This document shows positions 44,158-52,420 of a stretch of DNA of 56,716 nucleotides, one piece after another. Under the pieces are notes generated by a model that did not search any database, had not been told where the DNA came from, and was given only the letters and a program-made list of their open reading frames with translations. Position numbers and translations under genes: made by a program. Source of the stretch: Bacteroidota bacterium (GTDB lineage Bacteria > Bacteroidota > Bacteroidia > Bacteroidales > FEN-979); assembly GCA_026391715.1 (NCBI GenBank), contig JAPLDO010000167.1:1-56716 (forward strand), in the 5' to 3' direction. Numbering within the stretch: position 1 is the first letter of the stretch; each line of letters starts with the position of its first letter.

Positions 44158-46935
44158 TTAAACAATTTGAAACTCATGTTCGGCGCAATGTAAGCGGCAC
44201 GAACCGTTGGCATGTTCGCAGGTGCATTTCCCAAGCGCTTTTTCTACAATCAATTTCTGCTGGATTTTATGCAACCGAGATGAACCTGTTGCCGGGCTGC
44301 CACTTGCCGGACGAGCTACGTGATGCAGTTTGACAGTATTGAAATTAATTAGGATGGACTTCCACGCGCCCATATTGACAGGTTCTTCCTGAACCCATTC
44401 GTAATGTTTTGCGCCAGAATATTTCCTGATGACGTCATTCAGTTGGTTAACCGGCAGCGGATAAAGTTGTTCTACACGCACTACGGCAACATTGTCGCGC
44501 TGTAGTTTTTCACGTTCTTCGATAATGTCATACCACACTTTCCCGCTGCAAAACACCAGCCTGTCAACTTTTGCCGGATCGGCTTTTGCATCATCAATTA
44601 CCTCAGAAAAACCTCCGTTTGTAAAATCGCTAACCGATGATACACAACGTGGATGCCGCAGCAGACTTTTCGGCGTGAAAACTACCAACGGTTTCCGGAA
44701 ATGCCAATATAACTGCCGACGAAGTACATGGAAAAAATTAGCCGGCGTGGTGCAGTTTACTATTATAATATTATGATGACCGCACAGCGACAGGAACCTT
44801 TCAAGCCGCGCAGATGAATGTTCCGGTCCCTGCCCTTCAAAACCATGCGGCAGCAGCAAAACAAGTCCGTTCATCACTTTCCATTTATCCTCGGCGCTGC
44901 TGAGATACTGGTCAATCACAATCTGTGCGCCATTGCTGAAATCGCCGAACTGGGCTTCCCACACAGTGAGTCCTTGCGGAGTGGTAAATGCATAACCATA
45001 ATCAAATCCAAGAACGCCATATTCTGATAAAAGCGAATTGTAAATGTTGAATCTTCCCTGGTCGCCGGATATGTGTTCCAAAGGAAAATATTTTTCTTCT
45101 GAATCCTCAACAGTGAGCGCTGCGTGCCGATGGCTGAAAGTACCCCGTTGGCAATCCTGACCGCTGATTCTTACCGGACGTCCCTCTGAAAGTAACGATC
45201 CATAAGCCATCAGTTCGCCCATTGCCCAATCGAGTTTTCCGGTTTCGAGCATATTTCTGCGATCTTCCTGCATCTTCACAATTTTTCGGAAGAAGGTTTT
45301 GCCCTCTGGTAATGTCGTTAATTTCCGACCAATTGCCATGAAGGTTTCTTCACTGATGGCAGTGGTTGGCGAATGAAGGAAGTCGCCGGGCGTTGCCTTG
45401 CGCATGCCTGTCCAACGGTCGCCAAGAAATGGCATAATATCCCCTTTGACAATAGTTTTTGCTTCTTCAAATCCCTCCTCCAGTTTATTATTAATAGCCG
45501 ATTTAATTTGTGAAATCTCGTTTGAATCTGCGAAGGCTTCATCTTCAGGTTTATTCAGATAAATTTCAAGTGGATCCGGGTGCTGTTCAATAATTTTATA
45601 AAGAATGGGTTGGGTAAATCGTGGTTCATCGCTTTCATTATGACCATATTTGCGATATCCAAGCAGATCAATAAAAATATCTTTGCGAAACTTTGCCCTG
45701 AACTCCATCGCGAGCTTCACCGTATAAACAACCGCTTCCACGTCATCGGCATTCACATGGAAGATTGGAGACTGAATGGTTTTTGCAACATCGGTGCAAT
45801 AAACGCTTGAACGACCATCAAGATAATTGGTGGTAAACCCAATCTGGTTATTGACAACAATATGAATCGTTCCTCCCGTTTTATATCCTTCCAGTTCCGA
45901 CATCTGAATCAGTTCATAAATAATGCCCTGTCCCGAAATGGAGGCGTCGCCATGAACTAGCACAGGCGCGACTTTTCCGTTGTCGTTGTTATAGATATGA
46001 TCAATTTTTGCTCTTGCAATTCCTTCCACCACCGGATCAACGGTTTCGAGATGAGAAGGATTCGGAGCCAAAGTCAACCTCGCCTTTTTACCGGATTGGG
46101 TGGTAATATCGTTGGAATATCCCAGATGATATTTAACGTCGCCTAATAAATCCTCATCTTCATATTCTTTTCCTTCAAATTCCGAAAAAATCTGGGTAAA
46201 AGGTTTGTGCATGATGTTGCCGAGCACATTTAAACGTCCGCGATGCGCCATGCCAATAACAAAATCTTCTATGCCCAGTTCAGCGCCATGCTGAATGACT
46301 GTTTCAAGCGCGGGGATAAGCGATTCGACTCCTTCGAGAGAGAAACTTTTCTGACCTGGAAATTTTTTATGAATAAATTTTTCAAAGAGAACGCCCTCGG
46401 CAAGTTTCTTTAGAATCTCTTTTTTTTCATCCTTTGAAAACCGGGGCGTATTGCAATCAGCTTCCATTTTTGCCTTAAACCATTCAACAATTTCAGGATG
46501 GCGGATGTAAAAATATTCAACTCCGATTGACTGACAGTAGGTTTTTTGCAGGTGCGATATTATTTCCGACAGTTTTGCGTTGCCAATTCCCAGCTCCTTG
46601 CCTGCCTGGTAAGTTTTTGCCAAATCTTCGCTACTGAGGCTAAAATTCTCAATATCCAGCGTAGGAAGGTATTGTCGTCTTGTTCTTACCGGGTTGGTTT
46701 TTGTGAAGAGATGACCGCGCGTTCTGTACCCATTGATCAGGTTGATAACCTTAAATTCATTGGGCACTACAAACGACTCTCCCGCATCGGTTTTGAAGCT
46801 GGTCTGGCAAAACTCGAATCCTTCAAAAAATTTACGCCAGCTTTCATCCACCAATTGAGAATCCTGTTTGTATTGTTCGTATAAACCGTCAATAAAACTG
46901 TTGTCGGGTTGATTCAGATAATTGAATTTATCCAT
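44158..46935 (-). CDS. sucA: 2-oxoglutarate dehydrogenase E1 component
   Basis: Thiamine-diphosphate enzyme that decarboxylates 2-oxoglutarate in the TCA cycle. 925 residues. N-terminal YLNQPDNSFIDGLYEQY is the E2-binding motif; GMAHRGRLNVLGNIMHKPF, HGDASISGQG and NNQIGFTTN form the ThDP and substrate sites; GYRKYGHNESDEPRFTQP, HRHAALTVEDSE and HGFEGQGPEHSSARLERFL follow. The conserved end (SRLHKIQQKLIVEKALG) is extended by about 20 residues with four cysteines (CTCEHANGSCRLHC), which is unusual and could be a metal site or read-through of a lost stop. sucB follows downstream; the M20 dipeptidase is divergent. Confidence 0.95.
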   Translation of the reverse strand: MDKFNYLNQPDNSFIDGLYEQYKQDSQLVDESWRKFFEGFEFCQTSFKTDAGESFVVPNEFKVINLINGYRTRGHLFTKTNPVRTRRQYLPTLDIENFSLSSEDLAKTYQAGKELGIGNAKLSEIISHLQKTYCQSIGVEYFYIRHPEIVEWFKAKMEADCNTPRFSKDEKKEILKKLAEGVLFEKFIHKKFPGQKSFSLEGVESLIPALETVIQHGAELGIEDFVIGMAHRGRLNVLGNIMHKPFTQIFSEFEGKEYEDEDLLGDVKYHLGYSNDITTQSGKKARLTLAPNPSHLETVDPVVEGIARAKIDHIYNNDNGKVAPVLVHGDASISGQGIIYELIQMSELEGYKTGGTIHIVVNNQIGFTTNYLDGRSSVYCTDVAKTIQSPIFHVNADDVEAVVYTVKLAMEFRAKFRKDIFIDLLGYRKYGHNESDEPRFTQPILYKIIEQHPDPLEIYLNKPEDEAFADSNEISQIKSAINNKLEEGFEEAKTIVKGDIMPFLGDRWTGMRKATPGDFLHSPTTAISEETFMAIGRKLTTLPEGKTFFRKIVKMQEDRRNMLETGKLDWAMGELMAYGSLLSEGRPVRISGQDCQRGTFSHRHAALTVEDSEEKYFPLEHISGDQGRFNIYNSLLSEYGVLGFDYGYAFTTPQGLTVWEAQFGDFSNGAQIVIDQYLSSAEDKWKVMNGLVLLLPHGFEGQGPEHSSARLERFLSLCGHHNIIIVNCTTPANFFHVLRRQLYWHFRKPLVVFTPKSLLRHPRCVSSVSDFTNGGFSEVIDDAKADPAKVDRLVFCSGKVWYDIIEEREKLQRDNVAVVRVEQLYPLPVNQLNDVIRKYSGAKHYEWVQEEPVNMGAWKSILINFNTVKLHHVARPASGSPATGSSRLHKIQQKLIVEKALGKCTCEHANGSCRLHCAEHEFQIV

Positions 46936-46994
46936 ATATCTTGCTTATTGCTTTCTGAGCCAAATATACATAGAATAGTTGTTTGTAATATTTC

Positions 46995-47002
46995 TACTTT
47001 TG
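46995..47002 (+). promoter_or_regulatory. -7 box for the dipeptidase gene
   Basis: TACTTTTG fits TAnnTTTG, 20 bases before the ATG at 47023. The upstream TTG element is not at a standard distance. Confidence 0.45.
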
Positions 47003-47022
47003 CAAAATAAAACCACTGCAAC

Positions 47023-48402
47023 ATGGACTACATTAAACAATACATTGATGAACACAGAGACAGGTTTATTCAGGAACTTTTCGGACTGATCCGGATTCCA
47101 TCAATCAGTTCTTCTGCCGATTATAAAGACGATATGGTAAGGGCGGCAGAATACTGGCGCAAAATGCTGCGCGAAGCAGGTTGCAACCGGATTGAGATTT
47201 TTCCTACCGAAGGAGGAAATCCGATTGTTTATGGCGAAAAGATCATTGACCTCGCTCTTCCCACTGTTCTTGTTTATGGTCATTATGATGTAATGCCGGT
47301 TGATCCGATTGAACTTTGGACTTCACAACCATTCAAACCGGAGGTTCGCGATGGTAAGATTTATGCCCGCGGCGCCGACGACGACAAAGGACAGTCATTT
47401 ATGCACGCCAAGGCGCTTGAGTTAATGGTTCGCACCAATACGCTCCCCTGCAATGTCAAGTTCATGATTGAAGGAGAAGAAGAGGTTGGGTCGGCAACCA
47501 TTGGTCCATTTTGCACGAATTACAAAGAGATGTTGAAATCCGACGTCATTCTCGTTTCAGATACGAGTATGATTTCCCTGAAAAATCCATCAATTACTGT
47601 CGGTCTTAGGGGGTTGGCATACATGCAGGTAGAAGTAACCGGACCAGCCAGCGATCTCCATTCCGGAATTTTTGGCGGCGCGGTGGCGAATCCGGTAAAC
47701 GCGCTTACGAAATTGATAGCCTCGCTTACCGACGATCAGGGAAGAATAACCATTCCCGGATTTTATGACGATGTTATTCAAATCAGCGTTGAAGAGCGCG
47801 CTGAAATGGCAAAAGCTCCTTTTGACGAAGAAGTTTACAAGAAAAACCTCGGGGTAAATTCATTGTATGGAGAAGCCGGATATACAACCAAAGAACGCAC
47901 CGGAATCAGGCCAACACTTGATGTAAACGGAATCTGGGGCGGTTATATCGCTGAGGGAACAAAAACAGTGCTTCCTTCAAAAGCTTATGCCAAAATTTCA
48001 ATGCGGTTGGTTCCCAATCAGGATTACGTGAAGATTGGCGAATTATTTGAAGCGCATTTCAAAGCTATTGCTCCTGATTATGTAAAAGTAAAAGTTGAAG
48101 CTCTTCATGGAGGTACGGCTTATGTTTCGCCTATTGATACCATAGGCTATCTCGCTGCAAGTAAGGCAATGGAAACCACTATGGGCAAAAAACCGATCCC
48201 GGTTCGTAGCGGCGGCAGTATCCCGATCATTCCACAGTTTGAAGAGATTCTCGGAGTAAAGACAATTCTGATGGGATTTGGGCTGGAATCTGATGCAAAT
48301 CATTCTCCAAATGAAAACTTTCCTCTGGAAAATTTCTTTAAAGGAGTTGAGACGATTCCCTATTTCTACAAATATTTTACCGAAATGTCGAAAAAAGATT
48401 AG
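47023..48402 (+). CDS. M20 family dipeptidase
   Basis: 459 residues, cytosolic. The co-catalytic zinc fold is complete: VYGHYDVMPVDP (first metal histidine and aspartate), RGADDDKGQSFMHAKAL (bridging Asp), EGEEEVGS (catalytic Glu pair), SDTSM, and the C-terminal GFGLESDANHSPNENF histidine. The dimerisation domain contains HSGIFGGAVANP. It is of the carnosinase/DUG1-like type and hydrolyses dipeptides. The gene is divergent from sucA (87-bp gap). The membrane protein gene starts 30 bp after its stop. Confidence 0.92.
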   Translation: MDYIKQYIDEHRDRFIQELFGLIRIPSISSSADYKDDMVRAAEYWRKMLREAGCNRIEIFPTEGGNPIVYGEKIIDLALPTVLVYGHYDVMPVDPIELWTSQPFKPEVRDGKIYARGADDDKGQSFMHAKALELMVRTNTLPCNVKFMIEGEEEVGSATIGPFCTNYKEMLKSDVILVSDTSMISLKNPSITVGLRGLAYMQVEVTGPASDLHSGIFGGAVANPVNALTKLIASLTDDQGRITIPGFYDDVIQISVEERAEMAKAPFDEEVYKKNLGVNSLYGEAGYTTKERTGIRPTLDVNGIWGGYIAEGTKTVLPSKAYAKISMRLVPNQDYVKIGELFEAHFKAIAPDYVKVKVEALHGGTAYVSPIDTIGYLAASKAMETTMGKKPIPVRSGGSIPIIPQFEEILGVKTILMGFGLESDANHSPNENFPLENFFKGVETIPYFYKYFTEMSKKD

Positions 48403-48432
48403 CCGATTATCTCAAATAATTCGTCTGCCGGA

Positions 48433-49146
48433 ATGAAAAGATCTGACGTCATTGTTGTACTTGCAATAATCATAATTTTTCTTCCATTTTTCCTCTTTCC
48501 ATCTGTATTAAAGGCATACCACTTCACAAATGCCACATTTCCATATTGCGTTAGTTTTATCAAGTTCGCCATTCTTGCTACTTTCGGAGAATGTCTTGGG
48601 CTTCGGATTCGCACCGGCTTTTATAATAAACCCGGCTTTGGTTTGCTGCCGAGAGCGTTGGTTTGGGGATTTCTCGGAGTTGTAATAAAAATTGCCTTCG
48701 TTATTTTCGGCGAAGGATCGCCTGTGGTTTTGAAAACTATGGGTATTGTATTTCCTGAAGGCAATCCGGCTGACATTCTTCGTCACCCTGGATTTACCTG
48801 GCTGAAACTTCTATCGGCTTTCAGCGTCGGAACCCTGATGAATCTGCTCTTTGCCCCGGTTTTCATGGCTTTTCATCGCATTACCGACATGCATATCATG
48901 AATACCGGCGGAACTTTGAAGGGATTTCTGACGCCAATTCCTGTTGGACGTTACATTCATGAGGGCGACTGGGTAACATTCTGGAATTTTGTCCTGAAAA
49001 AAACTATTCCGCTTTTCTGGATACCGGCGCAAACCTTAAATTTTATGCTCCCTGAAGGATACCGGATTCTCGTTGCGGCAGTTTACAGCGTCATACTGGG
49101 GATTCTGCTTTCATTAGCAAGTATGATGCAGATGAAACGGTTGTAA
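48433..49146 (+). CDS. Mpv17/PMP22-like integral membrane protein
   Basis: 237 residues with about five hydrophobic helices. The C-terminal part (WVTFWNFVLKKTIPLFWIPAQTLNFMLPEGYRIL) matches the W..WP..Q..NF..VP..YR pattern of the Mpv17/PMP22 family, known mainly from mitochondria and peroxisomes, with bacterial relatives of unknown role. VGTLMNLLFAPVFMAFHR and the FGECLGLRIRTGFY region resemble the rest of the family. It probably sits in the inner membrane and may act as a channel. It is downstream of the dipeptidase by 30 bp. Confidence 0.7.
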   Translation: MKRSDVIVVLAIIIIFLPFFLFPSVLKAYHFTNATFPYCVSFIKFAILATFGECLGLRIRTGFYNKPGFGLLPRALVWGFLGVVIKIAFVIFGEGSPVVLKTMGIVFPEGNPADILRHPGFTWLKLLSAFSVGTLMNLLFAPVFMAFHRITDMHIMNTGGTLKGFLTPIPVGRYIHEGDWVTFWNFVLKKTIPLFWIPAQTLNFMLPEGYRILVAAVYSVILGILLSLASMMQMKRL

Positions 49147-49194
49147 TATGACTTCGTTTTATAGCCCATTACCATATTTGTAGATATATTTGTA

Positions 49195-49202
49195 TAATAA
49201 TC
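49195..49202 (+). promoter_or_regulatory. -7 box for the glycyl radical enzyme operon
   Basis: TATATTTG matches TAnnTTTG 31 bases before the ATG at 49234; a second ATATTTG lies 12 bases upstream. The leader has only two G residues in the final 20 bases before the ATG. Confidence 0.45.
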
Positions 49203-49233
49203 AACCGAATAAAAACCAGTAAAAACTACAACC

Positions 49234-51903
49234 ATGTCCGACATCACAGAAACCCATATCAATTATTATGGTAAGCAACCCGCCGACCTGATTGAAGAGA
49301 GGGAAACCAAGCGACCATTAACGCCGCGCGCCAAGGTTGCCCGCGACCTTTACCTCGAAGCAAAATCATCCGTGTCTCTCGAATTTCCGTACTGGTACAC
49401 CCGACGCTGGGAAGAACTGGATGGCGAAATTCCCATCACCCGCCGCGCTGAAGCAATGAAAGCAGGTTTTATGCATCTTACGCCGGCGATATTCCCTGGC
49501 GAACTTCTTTCCATGGGAAAAGCAGCATTTCTGAGGGGTTCCTTTCCAATGCCCTGGCTTTCGGAAGCCTTTTTTATGGCAGCCGAAGACAAACTTTACA
49601 AGGAAGCGCAGGAGTCGGGAAAACTTACAGCCGATTCATTTACTACTATGGGCAAAGGTGGCGGCAACGTTACCAAAAGTATTGGAAAGGTTATTTCCAT
49701 CGCAGGCAAATTTGGCGTAAGAGTTGAGGAGATGCCAATTATGATTGAAGTTGCAAAGAAATGGAAAGATAAATCGGTTGACGACGTGGGGCATAAGTAC
49801 GAACAATTGGTTCCAGGATATAGCGAAAAGGAAGCTCTGATGCGTTCGGTGATTTGTATGTTCGATTCGGGATATACCCTTCCGCAGGGGCGCGAGGTGA
49901 TGAACTATTATTATCCTCTCCAATTCGGAATTGACGATTTAATCAACCAATGCAGGGAAAGTATTGCAGAAGTTGCCGGTTATCCCGACATGGACCGTCT
50001 CTATTTTTTCCGCGCCACAATCATTATGCTTGAAGGCTTGCAACATTGGATCAGGAATTATTCCGAAGAGGCTCTTTTTCTTGCTTCCATTGAAACAGAA
50101 GAAAAACAAAAATCAGAATACCTTGAAATGGCTGACCGGCTTGACTGGATTTCTTCAAAACCGCCCCGCTCATTTCACGACGCTCTTCAGATGATCTGGA
50201 CTTTTCACGTCGCAGTTCTGAATGAGGATGCAATCTCCGGTTTATCGCCGGGAAGGGTTGGTCAGGTTCTTTATCCTTTCTGGAAACGCGACATAAAAAA
50301 CGGGGTGATTAACCAGGAAAAAACCATCGAACTGCTCGAATGTATGAGAGTTAAATTCACCGAAATTGATTGTTTTGCATCAATGGGCGTTGTAGGAGGC
50401 GTTCTTTCAGGAAACACCTTTAATAACCTGTGTATTGGCGGATTGCTAAAAGATGGAACATCCGCCGCCAACGAACTTGAAATGCTTATCATCGAAGCCG
50501 GAATAAGCTGCGATACTCCTCAGCCAACGCTATCGATGCTTTATGATGAAAAACTGCCGGAGGAATTTCTGCTGAAAGGAGTTGAATGTACAAAAATTGG
50601 AACCGGATATCCCGCCTGGGTCAACAACCAGGGAGCCATGGAATTTCTTGTCAACAACTATGGTCATGAAGGAATGTCAATCGAGGAAGCCCGCGCATGG
50701 GCAATCGGCGGATGCCTTGAAACTTCGCCCGGAAGTTGGGCGCCTCTTGAACTCGATGGCGAAATTCACTGGATTCCCGGAGGATCGGCGCCTGCAACGA
50801 GCGTTGGAGTTCATTTTCTTTCGCTTCCCAAAATTCTCGAAGTTACTCTGTTCGATGGAATGGATATGCGCTCCGGACAACGGATTTTCCCATCGCATGG
50901 ATACAAACTCAATACATATATCGAGCTTTGGCAGGCTTTCAGGGATTATTTCAGCCGGGCATGTCACGTTCTCACCCTGACTAACAATATCCAGCATGAC
51001 GCCTGGCGGAAAATTTCGCCATCGCTGATAAATTCCATGCTCAAACCCGATTGTCTTGCAAAAGGAAAAGATATAGGGCAGATGGGATCGAGGTACAACA
51101 CAACCTTTAATATAGAAAGCTGTGGCACCGCCAACCTGGTAAATTCGCTTGCTGCGCTGAAACAGAATGTTTATACTGAAAAATATTACAGCCTCGATGA
51201 ATACAGGAGCGCGCTTCTTGCCAATTTCGGATATTGTACAGCACAGGAAACCGGTTCCTACTCGTTGGTTGACCAGGTTCCCACCGATAATTATCATCAA
51301 TGGAAAAAAATCCACAAGCAAAGCCTTGACGCGCCGAAGTTCGGTAATGACAACCCGTTTGCTGACGCCATTATGAAAGAATGGGAAGATTGGTTCTGCG
51401 AAATGGCTCACGATTACCGTTCGCTTTATGACCAGCCGATGTATGCCTGTCAGATTTCGGTATCAACCCACGGACCAATGGGCGCTGTCACTCTCGCCGG
51501 TCCCGACGGGCGGTTATGTGGAACAACGTTTTCCGACGGATCAGTTTCGGCATATCCGGGAACTGATAAAAACGGACCTTACGCTCTTTTCAACTCGGCA
51601 ACCTGCTGGAATCATTCACTTTCACAGAATTCGCAGCTCAATATGAAAATTCATCCTTCAGTAGTAAAAGGGCGGCAGGGATCGAGAAAGTTTCTGGAAC
51701 TAATCAGGGCATACCTTCGCAAAGGCGGTTTCCATGTTCAGTTTAATATTGTTGATTCACGTATGCTTAAACAAGCTCAGGCAGAACCTGAAAAATACCG
51801 CAGCCTGCTGGTTCGCGTGGCAGGTTTCACTCAGTATTGGGTTGAACTTGGTAAACAAATACAGGATGAGGTGATTGCGAGAACGGAATATGAGGAACTG
51901 TAG
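49234..51903 (+). CDS. hpdB: glycyl radical enzyme, arylacetate (4-hydroxyphenylacetate-type) decarboxylase large subunit
   Basis: 889 residues, the size of 4-hydroxyphenylacetate decarboxylase large subunits. The thiyl-radical cysteine is Cys494 in GGCLETSPG, with Glu496 two residues on (the C-x-E pair needed for decarboxylation). The glycyl radical is Gly864 in RVAGFTQYW, 25 residues from the end. KIGTGYPAWVNNQGAMEFL and SGLSPGRVGQVLYPF are also typical. The next two genes encode an HpdC-like small subunit and an activase in the classical B-C-A order. It would convert an arylacetate (to cresol, toluene or skatole); which one cannot be read from the sequence. It requires anaerobiosis. Confidence 0.8.
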   Translation: MSDITETHINYYGKQPADLIEERETKRPLTPRAKVARDLYLEAKSSVSLEFPYWYTRRWEELDGEIPITRRAEAMKAGFMHLTPAIFPGELLSMGKAAFLRGSFPMPWLSEAFFMAAEDKLYKEAQESGKLTADSFTTMGKGGGNVTKSIGKVISIAGKFGVRVEEMPIMIEVAKKWKDKSVDDVGHKYEQLVPGYSEKEALMRSVICMFDSGYTLPQGREVMNYYYPLQFGIDDLINQCRESIAEVAGYPDMDRLYFFRATIIMLEGLQHWIRNYSEEALFLASIETEEKQKSEYLEMADRLDWISSKPPRSFHDALQMIWTFHVAVLNEDAISGLSPGRVGQVLYPFWKRDIKNGVINQEKTIELLECMRVKFTEIDCFASMGVVGGVLSGNTFNNLCIGGLLKDGTSAANELEMLIIEAGISCDTPQPTLSMLYDEKLPEEFLLKGVECTKIGTGYPAWVNNQGAMEFLVNNYGHEGMSIEEARAWAIGGCLETSPGSWAPLELDGEIHWIPGGSAPATSVGVHFLSLPKILEVTLFDGMDMRSGQRIFPSHGYKLNTYIELWQAFRDYFSRACHVLTLTNNIQHDAWRKISPSLINSMLKPDCLAKGKDIGQMGSRYNTTFNIESCGTANLVNSLAALKQNVYTEKYYSLDEYRSALLANFGYCTAQETGSYSLVDQVPTDNYHQWKKIHKQSLDAPKFGNDNPFADAIMKEWEDWFCEMAHDYRSLYDQPMYACQISVSTHGPMGAVTLAGPDGRLCGTTFSDGSVSAYPGTDKNGPYALFNSATCWNHSLSQNSQLNMKIHPSVVKGRQGSRKFLELIRAYLRKGGFHVQFNIVDSRMLKQAQAEPEKYRSLLVRVAGFTQYWVELGKQIQDEVIARTEYEEL

Positions 51904-51938
51904 AATAATAGAATATAGAATATAGAATATAGAATATA
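51903..51938. repeat. tandem ATAGAATAT repeats
   Basis: About four units follow the stop codon of the large subunit and abut the MITE-like element. Confidence 0.7.
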
Positions 51939-52091
51939 GAGCCCACTCCGAAAAGTGGGTATAAAAATCAAAATTTGGCTAAAGCCCGGAATGTCAGCAA
52001 CTTGAATTGCCACTACCTTAAGGTAGTGGCAATTGATAACCAGATAGTTACAGGACTTTAGTCCAAATTGCTTTCTTTTCGGAGTGGGCTC
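51939..52091. mobile_element. MITE-like palindromic element inside the hpd operon
   Basis: 153 bp with perfect 17-bp terminal inverted repeats (GAGCCCACTCCGAAAAG and CTTTTCGGAGTGGGCTC). The centre is a perfect 30-bp palindrome (52005-52034): AATTGCCACTACCTT and its exact reverse complement. Partial CTAAAG/CTTTAG pairing lies between. It has no ORF and resembles REP or MITE elements mobilised in trans. It separates large- and small-subunit genes, and its stem-loop could shape the ratio of their transcripts. Confidence 0.8.
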
Positions 52092-52160
52092 AACCTTGAA
52101 CCTTGAACCTTGAACTTGGAACCTGTAACCTGTAACCTGTAACTTTGAACCTGAAACCAT
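52088..52160 (+). repeat. AACCTTG tandem-repeat leader of the small subunit gene
   Basis: Units of AACCTTG, then AACCTGT, then AACTATG run to within a few bases of the ATG at 52166. They follow directly on the MITE-like element. Confidence 0.75.
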
Positions 52161-52165
52161 AAACT

Positions 52166-52420
52166 ATGAACTATACATGTAGAGATTGCCGATACTATCT
52201 TCCTGTGGATGCTTTCATGGGAATGTGTAAAAAAAGCAAGGAGAAAATTTTGCCTGATGACGCTTTCTGCGCTCAGGCTGAAAAAATCGCCAAATGCAAA
52301 TTCTGCACAAACTATTCTGAAAACCGCGACTACCTTGGGAAGTGCATGGAAATTTCCCTGGCTTATCCTGATATGATTGCCGCTAAATGCGCTGATTTTA
52401 AATGGCTCGGACTGAACTGA
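52166..52420 (+). CDS. hpdC: HpdC-like iron-sulfur small subunit of the decarboxylase
   Basis: 84 residues with eight cysteines in two similar sets: Cys5, 8, 21, 35 and Cys44, 47, 60, 75. The length, the VDAxxGxCxxSKxxIxxDDAxC pattern and KCKFCTNYSE match the small subunit of 4-hydroxyphenylacetate decarboxylase, which carries two [4Fe-4S] clusters and tunes activity of the glycyl radical subunit. In the clostridial protein I recall, one ligand of the first cluster is a histidine; here a cysteine is available. The gene overlaps the activase by 19 bp. Its presence argues strongly for a decarboxylase rather than another glycyl radical enzyme. Confidence 0.82.
   Translation: MNYTCRDCRYYLPVDAFMGMCKKSKEKILPDDAFCAQAEKIAKCKFCTNYSENRDYLGKCMEISLAYPDMIAAKCADFKWLGLN

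Noticed and set aside
50677-51411. 244-codon minus-strand ORF within the glycyl radical enzyme
   Set aside because: Shadow of a clearly conserved gene; no motifs of its own.
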